DNA of 41,313 nt from Desulfobacteraceae bacterium (GTDB lineage Bacteria; Desulfobacterota; Desulfobacteria; Desulfobacterales; Desulfosalsimonadaceae). This document shows, in pieces, positions 1 through 7,289 of this stretch. How positions within the stretch are numbered: position 1 is the first letter of the stretch; every line of letters begins with the position of its first letter. Under the pieces are notes generated by a model that was not told where the DNA came from, ran no database searches, and saw nothing but the letters and a program-made list of their open reading frames with translations. Position numbers and translations under genes: made by a program. Location: contig JAIPDS010000013.1 in the NCBI GenBank assembly GCA_021737565.1, forward strand, positions 1 to 41,313. Direction: 5' to 3'.

Positions 1-41
1 GCCCACCTCCAGGCAAATCCTGGATAATCTACTTGGCTCAT
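1..41 (-). CDS. 5' fragment of a gene of the left IS element
   Basis: Only 13 codons are inside the window: ATG at 41-39, reading MSQVDYPGFAWRW and continuing off the left edge. An excellent AAGGAGGT ribosome binding site lies five to six bases upstream. Being directly inside the repeated IS end, it is most likely the transposase (IstA-like) gene, but too little protein is visible to recognise a family. The start codon and binding site sit in the loop of a 9-bp hairpin (29-37 with 57-65). Confidence 0.45.
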   Translation of the reverse strand, partial: MSQVDYPGFAWRW

Positions 42-65
42 TTGCACCTCCTTTTTGCCAAGTAG
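29..65 (-). promoter_or_regulatory. Hairpin enclosing the RBS and start codon of the left IS gene
   Basis: CTACTTGGC (29-37) and GCCAAGTAG (57-65) are perfect inverted repeats with a 19-base loop. On the minus strand the loop holds the ribosome binding site and ATG of the IS gene, and the second arm covers codons 2-5. Such a stem could limit translation of a transposase; this role is inferred. Confidence 0.5.
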
Positions 66-276
66 TTTTACCCAAAATTTGCAAAAGCGGACAAATCATT
101 TGCTATGAATTGCGGTCATATCATTTGCTATCAACACTATTCAAACATTACAACGGCAATTCAGGGGTTGAGCGCAGATTGCGATTGACATTTAATTCAT
201 GATATCGGAACTTATCCATGCAAACGGCCTTAATAGACCGGATCCGCAAAAAACCTCAGCCTGAAAGGAATCGGTA

Positions 277-573
277 ATGAACGAGGAAAAGACCGCCAGC
301 GAAACTTGGGTATACGTGGCCGTGGAAGATCCCGGCGGAGATGAAAAATTTCTGGGCCTCTACGATGAAAACAAAAGCATTTCATACATACCGGCATTCA
401 GGGAAAAAGAGACCGCACTTGCCTGCACCCTTAATCTTCCCCGCCGGGAAGGCAAAAAATACGAAGTCCAGGCGATAATGCTCGATCATCTGGCAGAAGA
501 CGCCCGCAGAAATGGTTTTATGATTTTCATGCTTGATGCGGAGGGCCGTATTTTAGAGCAGATAAATCCGTAG
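277..573 (+). CDS. Small hypothetical protein, 98 aa
   Basis: Not recognised. A soluble, acidic 98-residue protein with no signal peptide or membrane segment. It has an AAAGGAA ribosome binding site just upstream of the ATG and a regular alternation of predicted strands and helices: WVYVAVEDP near residue 11, a hydrophobic FLGLY stretch, YIPAF followed by an Ala-rich helix, YEVQAIML, and a final FMIFMLDAEG strand. The overall pattern is faintly like SseB-type or other small alpha/beta regulatory folds, but I see no diagnostic motif. It stands alone between the left IS end and the MITE-like repeat at 641-791, with no obvious operon partner. Confidence 0.6.
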   Translation: MNEEKTASETWVYVAVEDPGGDEKFLGLYDENKSISYIPAFREKETALACTLNLPRREGKKYEVQAIMLDHLAEDARRNGFMIFMLDAEGRILEQINP

Positions 574-640
574 AGCTCAATTCTCCCGCCGGCATCCCGT
601 TATTTCCTCCCGGTCCCCCATTCTTTCCTCCTTAAAATTG

Positions 641-791
641 ACGGCACCGTAAAAAGTCCAATATCTGCGTTACGCGCAGTTTCTCAGAATTTCACGTACG
701 GCTAAGTACTCTGCATTCTTCGAAATTGCGCAGGCCTTGTTCTTGAACTTTTTACGGCGCCATCTAGAATCAGACTTTTTACGAGTGCATC
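641..791 (+). repeat. MITE-like dispersed repeat, copy 1
   Basis: A roughly 150-bp unit. Its core (643-761) is bounded by imperfect inverted ends GGCACCGTAAAAAGT (643-657) and ACTTTTTACGGCGCC (747-761). Inside are GCGCAGTTTC and GAAATTGCGC as a second inverted pair. A tail (762-791) contains another CTTTTTACGAGTGCATC motif. Copy 2 at 21960-22111 differs at 5 of 119 core positions by my count; copy 3 at 12661-12815 is inverted and more diverged. It has no coding potential. It lies between the 98-aa gene and the elbB promoter. Confidence 0.8.
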
Positions 792-824
792 AAAATTAAT
801 GTCCTGTCATGATAGGTTTTATTA

Positions 825-853
825 TTGACGCAAACAAGAGTCGCTGATAAATA
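825..853 (+). promoter_or_regulatory. Putative sigma-70 promoter of elbB
   Basis: TTGACG (825-830), a 17-base spacer and TAAATA (848-853) lie about 57 bases before the elbB ATG at 910. It is just downstream of the MITE-like copy, so the repeat sits immediately upstream of the core promoter. Confidence 0.5.
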
Positions 854-909
854 CAAAAGATTAAAATCTGAAATGCAACTCGAAATCATCTATTGACAAG
901 GAGTCCGGT

Positions 910-1563
910 ATGAAAAATGTCGGTGTCTTATTGTCAGGATGCGGTGTTTACGACGGTTCTGAGATTCATGAAACCGTAATTACTCTTCTGACCCTGGAAA
1001 GAAACGGTGCCAGCACCGTTTGCATGGCCCCGGACATCGCCCAGCATCACGTGGTCAACCATTTTACCGGCCAGCCCACCGAAGAGTCAAGAAATGTCCT
1101 TGTGGAATCCGCACGAATCGCCAGGGGAGAAATTACAGATATAAAGCACGTCCGCACCGCCGACCTTGACGCCCTGATCATTCCGGGAGGTTTTGGTGCT
1201 GCAAAAAATTTCAGTGATTTTGCCATAAAAGGCAAGGACACGGAGGTGCACCCCGAGGTCAGACGACTGATAACCGAAATAGCTGATGCCAAAAAGCCCA
1301 TAGGAGCCATTTGCATATCTCCGGCAGTGGTGGCAAAAATCCTTGAGGACCGCCATCCGCAGGTAACAATCGGCAACGATCTTGGAACAGCAGAAGCCAT
1401 CGAGGCCATGGGCGGCAGCCATACGGTGTGCGAAGTTAATTCCATTCACGTGGATAATGAAAACAGGATAGTAACAACCCCCGCCTACATGCTCGGGCCG
1501 TCTATAAGCTATGTTGCCGAAGGAATTGAAAAACTGGTGAAAAAGGTGCTGGAAATGGCTTAA
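910..1563 (+). CDS. elbB: ElbB-type DJ-1/PfpI superfamily glyoxalase-like protein
   Basis: 217 residues, the usual length of ElbB (sigma-cross-reacting protein 27A, annotated as isoprenoid biosynthesis glyoxalase ElbB). The N-terminus KNVGVLLSGCGVYDGSEIHE is the family signature. LIIPGGFGAAKNF lies mid-protein, and AICISPA carries the nucleophile-elbow cysteine of the DJ-1/PfpI fold. E. coli ElbB has weak glyoxalase activity; its physiological role is unsettled, so the isoprenoid link should not be over-read. The ATG has GGAG six bases upstream. It converges with the DHH-CBS gene, separated by 28 bases that hold a shared hairpin. Confidence 0.93.
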   Translation: MKNVGVLLSGCGVYDGSEIHETVITLLTLERNGASTVCMAPDIAQHHVVNHFTGQPTEESRNVLVESARIARGEITDIKHVRTADLDALIIPGGFGAAKNFSDFAIKGKDTEVHPEVRRLITEIADAKKPIGAICISPAVVAKILEDRHPQVTIGNDLGTAEAIEAMGGSHTVCEVNSIHVDNENRIVTTPAYMLGPSISYVAEGIEKLVKKVLEMA

Positions 1564-1592
1564 CCGTCACCGGGGGACCGGATCCGACGGTT
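1562..1592. terminator. Hairpin between convergent elbB and DHH-CBS genes
   Basis: AACCGTC (1562-1568) pairs with GACGGTT (1586-1592), with a GC-rich loop containing a smaller CCGG/CCGG pairing. There is no long T-run on either side, so it is at best a weak bidirectional terminator placed exactly between two facing stop codons. Confidence 0.45.
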
Positions 1593-2893
1593 TAATCCGG
1601 CAATGCATCATAAAAATACCGCATGGCATCGGATCTGGAAATAATACCCACGATCTGATCGTTCTCCACGACAGGCAACCGGCCGATATCATGCTTAACC
1701 ATCAGCCGGGCTGCGTGCATGGGACTGCGGTCCGGGGCAATAGTGATATTTTTGGTGCTCATAAAAGCCTTGACCGGAGAGTTGAGCTGGGAAGGTTTTT
1801 TTAACTTTTTAAAGTCTCTTCTGGAAATTATCCCTTTCAGGCTGCCGTTGTCTATGACCGGAAGCCCCGTACATCCCTTTTCCTCCAGAACCGCCGAGAT
1901 TTCTGACATGGTGGTATCGCTTGCAACATAGGTCACCGGCGATGACATGATATCTTTTACCTGCACCGAACTTTCCTGATTGCCTCTTAAAAGTTCAATT
2001 ATCCATTCCTTAAGCGACAAGGGATTCACGGATTTAAGAAGTGCCGAACCTGCGCCCGGATGCCCCCCGCCTCCCATGCTGCGCATTATTGAGCCTATGT
2101 TGATATCGTTTACAATGCTTCGCCCTATTATTATGCATTTTCCGTTTTCCCTGTGAACAAAAATGCCCACTGCTACATCCACGTTAACAATCTCCCGGTA
2201 CATGTGCACAACCTGGGATAGGTTGTTTACATGCCCTTCAATCCTGGCAATGTTAATGCTTACAGTGTAGTAGTTGATTTTCCGCCGGGTAGCGTTTTTA
2301 AGCATCTCAAAAAGGATGTCTTTTTGCCTTTCACCGTAGGCAGGCTGCAAGAATGTACGCAAAATGCTTAAATCCGCTCCCTGCTCAAGGAAATATCCCG
2401 CTGCATGGGCATCTTCCGCAGAGGTCGATGGAAAGGTCATGTTGCCGGTATCTTCATATAGTCCGCCCAGAAAAAGAGTCGCCTGGATTGGCGAAATCCG
2501 TGTTCTGCTTTCCTTTAATGAACGCAGCATAAGCGTAATATTCGCCCCGGTTTTTTCCCAGCACTTCCATGAGGCGTTGATATCAGAGTCCGCCTCGTCA
2601 TGGTGATCCCAGATAAATACCTCCAGGCCGGCTTTATCTTTGAGCCGCGCCATCTTTTCAAGCCTGGACCATTTATTCGTGTCCACAACCACCAGTCTTT
2701 CGATCTTCCCGAAATCGATGTCTTCAATACCGGCAAGTTCAAACATGTCCTTATGAATTGAGAGAAAAGCCTTTACGTTCGGATTGACCGCTTTGGGCAA
2801 AACCGCAACAATGCCCGGATATATCAGGGAGGCCGCGACCAGCGATGCCAGCGCGTCAAAATCGGTGCTTTTGTGAGTAGTTGCTATCTGCAT
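1592..2893 (-). CDS. DHH-family phosphoesterase with two CBS domains
   Basis: 433 residues. The DHH domain comes first: THKSTDFDAL (motif I, D11 and D13), D71 in VVVDTNKW, D96-H97-H98 in DHHD, and D148 in EDTGN. A DHHA1 domain with GGGGHPGAG follows near 275-285, then two CBS domains (about 310-365 and 375-430). DHH/DHHA1 proteins are metal-dependent phosphodiesterases (nanoRNase, RecJ, c-di-AMP phosphodiesterase), and CBS pairs bind adenosyl nucleotides. In many deltaproteobacteria this architecture continues into a tRNA nucleotidyltransferase/poly(A) polymerase domain; here the protein ends after the second CBS. The likely role is nucleotide-gated phosphodiesterase, with substrate unknown. 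The ATG has no clear ribosome binding site. Confidence 0.88.
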   Translation of the reverse strand: MQIATTHKSTDFDALASLVAASLIYPGIVAVLPKAVNPNVKAFLSIHKDMFELAGIEDIDFGKIERLVVVDTNKWSRLEKMARLKDKAGLEVFIWDHHDEADSDINASWKCWEKTGANITLMLRSLKESRTRISPIQATLFLGGLYEDTGNMTFPSTSAEDAHAAGYFLEQGADLSILRTFLQPAYGERQKDILFEMLKNATRRKINYYTVSINIARIEGHVNNLSQVVHMYREIVNVDVAVGIFVHRENGKCIIIGRSIVNDINIGSIMRSMGGGGHPGAGSALLKSVNPLSLKEWIIELLRGNQESSVQVKDIMSSPVTYVASDTTMSEISAVLEEKGCTGLPVIDNGSLKGIISRRDFKKLKKPSQLNSPVKAFMSTKNITIAPDRSPMHAARLMVKHDIGRLPVVENDQIVGIISRSDAMRYFYDALPD

Positions 2894-2912
2894 AATTTTT
2901 TTTAAAATTGCT

Positions 2913-2942
2913 TATATATAACAAAAGCGAAGCTGTTTTCAA
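2913..2942 (-). promoter_or_regulatory. Putative promoter of the DHH-CBS gene
   Basis: On the minus strand, TTGAAA (2942-2937) is followed after 16 or 18 bases by TATATA (within 2913-2920). This places the transcript start some 15 bases before the ATG at 2893, a very short leader without a visible Shine-Dalgarno sequence. Confidence 0.5.
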
Positions 2943-2975
2943 CAATTTTCAGTCCCTGTGCGGAATTTGTCTTGC

Positions 2976-3009
2976 ATATTAAAAATATTAGGTGATATTT
3001 TTAAAATAT
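2976..3009. promoter_or_regulatory. AT-rich inverted repeat in divergent promoter region
   Basis: ATATTAAAAATAT (2976-2988) and ATATTTTTAAAATAT (2995-3009) are near-perfect inverted repeats around a 6-base centre. They lie between the divergent DHH-CBS and PilZ genes. This could be a regulator-binding site or part of the PilZ-gene promoter; the assignment is tentative. Confidence 0.4.
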
Positions 3010-3105
3010 AAGAGGAAACAAAATCCGTCACGTTAAAATACCAGGCCAGGCTTACAAAAGTCTTTATTTGTTTTTCCGGGATCTTTCTCGGTTCAGGAGC
3101 AGTGA

Positions 3106-5205
3106 ATGGATTACATTCGCAATTCATCCGGCCCCGATAATGCCGGTATAATAAAAAGAGACCAAACTGCATTGTTAAACCGCCGCCTTATCGACACAGA
3201 ATTTGAAGCCGATTCCGCGCCTGAACAGGAAAAAGTCCTTGGTAAAAACAAGCTTGTAAACATTTTAAACCTCCGTCACTTTAAAAACAAATCCCTCCTT
3301 GTTCATTTTCTGCATTCTGAAACCGGGCGCTGCCGTACAGCAGAAGCTGTTCCCCAGCCATGCTTCGGCAAGTACCTTGTTTGCCTGTGGTGCAAGCCCA
3401 CGGATTTTCCTGCAGAGTCTGAAAAATACCGTCCGACCGGTTTTTCGTTTTCAAACGGTATCGAATTGATCCACGCGGAAACACAACTCCGCGCTGCAAG
3501 CACGAAAGGCATCTGTTTTATCCTTCCCGAAAAGGCGGAAATCAAATCATCCCGTATGTCCGTGCGGCATGAGTGCACATCTGTTCATGCAAGCCTGCTG
3601 CAAAACGGAGTAATCTTTGAAGGCACACTAAAGGATTTCAACGCCTCGGCGTTCTGCGTGGTCCTGTCTTTGTCATCCGATAGCCCGCCGTTTCATTGGT
3701 TAAATAAAGAAGGCGCCCTGACACTGATACTCGATTCGGAAAAAGGGACTTTTTATTCCGGGCAGTGCCGCGTACTAAAAATGATGCAGCGGGAAAATCA
3801 AGATCTGCTGGTATTGGAGCCGACAAGCCATACCATCCAGCGCTTTGCCCCCAGGGAGTATCGAAGCAGGAGAATTACTATTTCGCCATCGCCGGATTTA
3901 AATTTTAAGCATCCCCTCACGGGCCGACTGGTTAATCTCAAGGCGGCCGACATTTCAGGGGCGGGCATATCCGCGGTGGAGACCAAAAGGGCCCCGGTAA
4001 TGCTGGCCGGCCTTATAATTCCGGAATTGACGATTAATTTCGCAAATGCATTCAGCATAAAATGCAAAGCCCAGGTAACCTACACAAGGTCCTTTAAAGA
4101 TGAAAACAATAACAATAATGGATATATCAGATGCGGCCTGGCCTTTCTCGACATGGATCCAAACGATCATGTACGCCTGATGGCCATGATCCATCAGGCG
4201 GAAAACAAGCACTCATATATCGGCAACCCCGTCGACCCCGAAGTGCTCTGGGACTTTTTCTTTGAAACCGGGTTTATCTATCCAAGAAAATACGCGTTTA
4301 TCCTCCCGTACAAGGAAGAGATCAAAAGGACCTATGAAAAGCTCTATTCCTGTCAGTCCGCCTTAACAAGGCATTTTACCTGGCAGAACAACGGGACAAT
4401 TGTAGCCCATCTTGCCATGCTGCGTTTTTACGAAAAAACATGGATGATCCATCATCTTGCAGCCAGAACCGAAAAACACGTCGGAGCGGGCACCGAGATG
4501 GTGGACCGGCTCGGTGCCTTTGCATATGAAACCCACAGACTGGCTTCCTCGCAGATGTCCTATCTGATCTGTTATTACAGGCCTGAAAACCGTTTTCCCT
4601 CACATTTTTTTGGCACTGCGGCAGAGCAGATCGACAACCGCGACGCATGTTCTGTTGACAGATTCGCTTATCACCATATGCGCCTGAGAAACGTCAACGG
4701 AAAGCTTCCCCGCGACTGGACCCTGTCAGGGGCCGAACATGAAGATCTTTGCATGCTCAGCGATTTTTATAAAAAGCATTCCGGCGGAAGGATGTTAGAC
4801 GCCCTTGACCTTGCTGCGGATAAATCACTGTATTCCAAAAGCGACCTATCAGACCAGTACCATGAAATCGGGCTGTGGAGGGAAAGACGCGTGTTTGCCC
4901 TTCGCCGGGACAATAAGGCAAAAGCGGTTATTATGGCCAATGTTTCCGATTTCGCTCTGAATCTTTCAGACCTTACAAACTCCATAAGTATCTTTGTAAT
5001 TGACCCGGATACTCCTTATGAAATTCTTAAACAGACGGTTTCAGCAATGGAGCAATACTATGCAGCGGCAAAAGTTCCGGTTCTTGTCTATCCCCTGTCT
5101 TATGCTGAAAAAAACGGCCCGGCCTACGAACGTATCTATTGCCTGTGGGCAATGGATATGGAGTATACCGATGAATTCTTTAAAATCTATAGTTCACTGA
5201 AATGA
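3106..5205 (+). CDS. Large PilZ-domain protein with C-terminal GNAT-like region
   Basis: 699 residues, soluble. The first 140 or so residues match nothing I know. Residues about 150-245 could be a flagellar-brake-like N-domain. The PilZ domain (about 245-370) has the c-di-GMP-binding RxxxR as R250-EYR-S-R and the DxSxxG motif as DISGAG from 282. From about 379 to the end is a long region with a GNAT-like feel (IHHLAA near 447), without a secure acetyl-CoA motif. The likely role is a c-di-GMP effector whose output is the C-terminal region. AGGAG lies six bases before the ATG. It converges with the HD-GYP gene, the two stops only six bases apart, so a c-di-GMP receptor and a likely c-di-GMP phosphodiesterase are neighbours. 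The PilZ assignment is firm; the GNAT-like call is moderate. Confidence 0.8.
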   Translation: MDYIRNSSGPDNAGIIKRDQTALLNRRLIDTEFEADSAPEQEKVLGKNKLVNILNLRHFKNKSLLVHFLHSETGRCRTAEAVPQPCFGKYLVCLWCKPTDFPAESEKYRPTGFSFSNGIELIHAETQLRAASTKGICFILPEKAEIKSSRMSVRHECTSVHASLLQNGVIFEGTLKDFNASAFCVVLSLSSDSPPFHWLNKEGALTLILDSEKGTFYSGQCRVLKMMQRENQDLLVLEPTSHTIQRFAPREYRSRRITISPSPDLNFKHPLTGRLVNLKAADISGAGISAVETKRAPVMLAGLIIPELTINFANAFSIKCKAQVTYTRSFKDENNNNNGYIRCGLAFLDMDPNDHVRLMAMIHQAENKHSYIGNPVDPEVLWDFFFETGFIYPRKYAFILPYKEEIKRTYEKLYSCQSALTRHFTWQNNGTIVAHLAMLRFYEKTWMIHHLAARTEKHVGAGTEMVDRLGAFAYETHRLASSQMSYLICYYRPENRFPSHFFGTAAEQIDNRDACSVDRFAYHHMRLRNVNGKLPRDWTLSGAEHEDLCMLSDFYKKHSGGRMLDALDLAADKSLYSKSDLSDQYHEIGLWRERRVFALRRDNKAKAVIMANVSDFALNLSDLTNSISIFVIDPDTPYEILKQTVSAMEQYYAAAKVPVLVYPLSYAEKNGPAYERIYCLWAMDMEYTDEFFKIYSSLK

Positions 5206-5211
5206 CATCCT

Positions 5212-7176
5212 TTAAGCCGTTTGCGCTCCGTTGCCCGCCCCTGCGCGATAATCCGAATATGTACGCCGATAGTAACGGATAAAAGCCTCGACCACTTCCC
5301 GGTCAAAAAAAATGCCGGTATTGCGCCTTAGCATTCCAATGGCACGCGCCGGTTGCATCGGTATGTTATAGTAGCGGCTGGCGGTAAGGGCCTCGAAATT
5401 GTCCGCAACCGCAATAATCCGGGCCCCCAGGGGAATGTCTTCGCCCTTTAACCCCCTTGGATAGCCGGTGCCGTCCATTTTTTCGTGGTGCGCCCCGGCA
5501 ATGGCGGGAACCTGCTTTAAGGCACCCTCGAAATTAATCTGTTTAAGTATTTCAAGAGTCTTTTCTACATGGCATTTTATGTATTCGTATTCATTGGGGC
5601 TCAGTCTTTTCTTTTTCTTTAAAAGCGAGTCCGGAATCCCGATTTTCCCGTAGTCATGAAGAAGCGCCGCCACCCGTACCACCTCCCGGTATTCCTTGTC
5701 CAGGCCGAGTTCATAGCAGATGCCAGAGGCATATTCGGCAACCCATTCTGAATGCCCCTTGGTTACCGGATCTCGTGCATCAATGGAGGAAACCATGACA
5801 TGGAGAACCGATCGTAGCTGTTCTTCCCTGGCCTCAATATGCTGAGTGTGTCGTATACTTATCCCTATAATATGGGATGCGCCGACCAGCAGGCTCATGT
5901 CGCTGTGCAGAAGCAGTCGCTTGGAGCGTACATTATCTACCGCAAGGACTCCAAGGCTTTCATTATCGCAAATAATCGGGGAACATATAAAGGATATCGC
6001 ACCCATCTGCCTGGCAAATGCAATGCTTTTCTCCGAAAGTGAGTCCTCAATCTCATTTACCTCATTTATCAGAAAAGGCTTCTGCTCACGGAAGGATAAC
6101 ACGAAAACCCCTCTGGATTCGGGCTTGTCAAGGCGAAAATCTATATTTTTCAAAAACCTGTGTTGCCTGTCCGTATAACCGAACCCCGAGGCAAACCTGA
6201 GCCTTTTCCTCTCGGGATCGCACAGCATTATCATGCCACGGTCATAGTCGAGCCGGGTTTGCAAAACCCGTACAATGGCGGAAAGAACATCTTCAAGGTT
6301 CGTATATCGGTTTACAGCCTGGCCTATTTCCCGGGTGACAAGGGTGTTATTGTAATTAATATCGATCTGGTCCACAAGCTGCTCGCTTGACTCCTGAAGG
6401 TTCTGCATTGCAACTGCCAGATTTTTCATGTCAAATCGTTCGCCGAAAAACGCAATGGCAAGAAGAAGTACCAGCAGGGCGGACAAAACAATCAGCCCCT
6501 GGCCGACAGGCAGATAAAGTAATGAAAAAACCCCGGCAAGAAGAAATACCACAAGCATATAATTGCGGATCATCCTGAAATAATCGCCGATTGATTTATT
6601 CCAGGAAATTATGTAACGGCAGACCTCGCCGCCGTCAAACATGCACTCCGGGTGTTGGATATGAACCACCCGGTTGTTGAAAATATTTAGCACCGCCTCG
6701 AAAAACCCCTTGCGGTTCTCGCAATGATAAGGCTTTTCCATTATCCCGTATTTCGGGACAACGGTGATCTCAACCTTATTTGGGCCGATGTGTCTGGAAC
6801 GGGAGGAAACCGTACGTGTAAACCCTGCAAAAGCGCTGCCTATCATTTCATAGAACCTGGCGGGGCTGGAAAAGCTGTGCACGTAATACCTGATTGCGCC
6901 GATGGTCTCGGGAAGCGAGGCATAGCGCCCGGCATCCCTCGCCAGATGCTTGTTGCCGGTTGCAACAACAAGCTGCTCATAGAAACGGTCAACCTGCTCA
7001 CGTGTAAACCAGTGGCCCTGATCCTCGACCTGATACGGCCTCATGCCTGCGCTTGCAAGAATTGCGGAGACATTTACCTTCGGATATTTTTTCCTTACAA
7101 ACTGGATGTAAGTTTTGACAATACGGCTGCTGTAAAGAGGGGCATTCGGCAGGGAAAAGGCGCTTTCTTGTTTCAT
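5212..7176 (-). CDS. Membrane HD-GYP phosphodiesterase with V4R-like sensor and GAF domain
   Basis: 654 residues. Residues 1-195 form a sensor-like domain ending in a CMFDGGEVCRYIISW motif (178-192) that resembles V4R/haem-NO-binding-like folds. Two membrane segments lie at about 207-225 and 226-245. A GAF domain spans about 293-445. The HD-GYP domain spans about 455-645, with H507-D508, HHE at 563-565 and G571-Y572-P573. HD-GYP proteins hydrolyse c-di-GMP to pGpG or GMP, and all the metal ligands I can check are present. It probably senses a small molecule through the N-terminal domain and lowers c-di-GMP. It is last in the minus-strand run from mglA, but the 113-base gap upstream with a 15-bp tandem repeat suggests possible independent control. 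Confidence 0.9.
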   Translation of the reverse strand: MKQESAFSLPNAPLYSSRIVKTYIQFVRKKYPKVNVSAILASAGMRPYQVEDQGHWFTREQVDRFYEQLVVATGNKHLARDAGRYASLPETIGAIRYYVHSFSSPARFYEMIGSAFAGFTRTVSSRSRHIGPNKVEITVVPKYGIMEKPYHCENRKGFFEAVLNIFNNRVVHIQHPECMFDGGEVCRYIISWNKSIGDYFRMIRNYMLVVFLLAGVFSLLYLPVGQGLIVLSALLVLLLAIAFFGERFDMKNLAVAMQNLQESSEQLVDQIDINYNNTLVTREIGQAVNRYTNLEDVLSAIVRVLQTRLDYDRGMIMLCDPERKRLRFASGFGYTDRQHRFLKNIDFRLDKPESRGVFVLSFREQKPFLINEVNEIEDSLSEKSIAFARQMGAISFICSPIICDNESLGVLAVDNVRSKRLLLHSDMSLLVGASHIIGISIRHTQHIEAREEQLRSVLHVMVSSIDARDPVTKGHSEWVAEYASGICYELGLDKEYREVVRVAALLHDYGKIGIPDSLLKKKKRLSPNEYEYIKCHVEKTLEILKQINFEGALKQVPAIAGAHHEKMDGTGYPRGLKGEDIPLGARIIAVADNFEALTASRYYNIPMQPARAIGMLRRNTGIFFDREVVEAFIRYYRRTYSDYRAGAGNGAQTA

Positions 7177-7209
7177 CGCATTCTTGTTGTTGAAAAACCG
7201 AAAAAGGTT

Positions 7210-7239
7210 TGAAGCCCGGAATCGTGAAGCCCGGAATCG
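7210..7239. repeat. Perfect 15-bp tandem duplication before the HD-GYP gene
   Basis: TGAAGCCCGGAATCG occurs twice without a gap (7210-7224, 7225-7239), starting 34 bases upstream of the HD-GYP start codon at 7176. This may be a regulator site repeated on the same DNA face region or simply a slippage product. Confidence 0.7.
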
Positions 7240-7289
7240 ATTGTTTGTAATTTTCTAACACATATTCATACATTTGCAAACTGTTTATT

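Larger units (their letters stand above)
1..136 (-). mobile_element. Partial IS21-like insertion sequence end, reading out of the window
   Basis: Read on the minus strand from 136, the sequence starts with TGTTGATAGCA and carries two near-identical 20-bp repeats (87-106 and 112-131, 18 of 20 bases equal, 25-bp period), then a strong ribosome binding site and an ATG at 41. Short multiple repeats inside the ends and a TG start are typical of IS21-family elements. The right border of the window (from 41176) begins with the related TGTCAATAGCA and carries the same kind of repeat, which supports calling both mobile-element ends. The exact boundary at 136 and the family are inferences; the transposase itself lies outside. 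Confidence 0.55.
574..909. other. Intergenic region before elbB, mostly repeat
   Basis: No gene is visible in these 336 bases. 641-791 is copy 1 of the MITE-like repeat, and 825-853 holds a plausible elbB promoter. The remaining bases, 574-640, show nothing I can assign. Confidence 0.6.

Noticed and set aside
87-131. Regular 25-bp spaced repeats considered as a CRISPR remnant
   Set aside because: Only two units, 5-base gap, and the pattern fits IS terminal repeats; no cas gene.
893-898. TTGACA immediately before elbB as a -35 box
   Set aside because: It is only 11 bases before the start codon, leaving no room for a -10 and leader.
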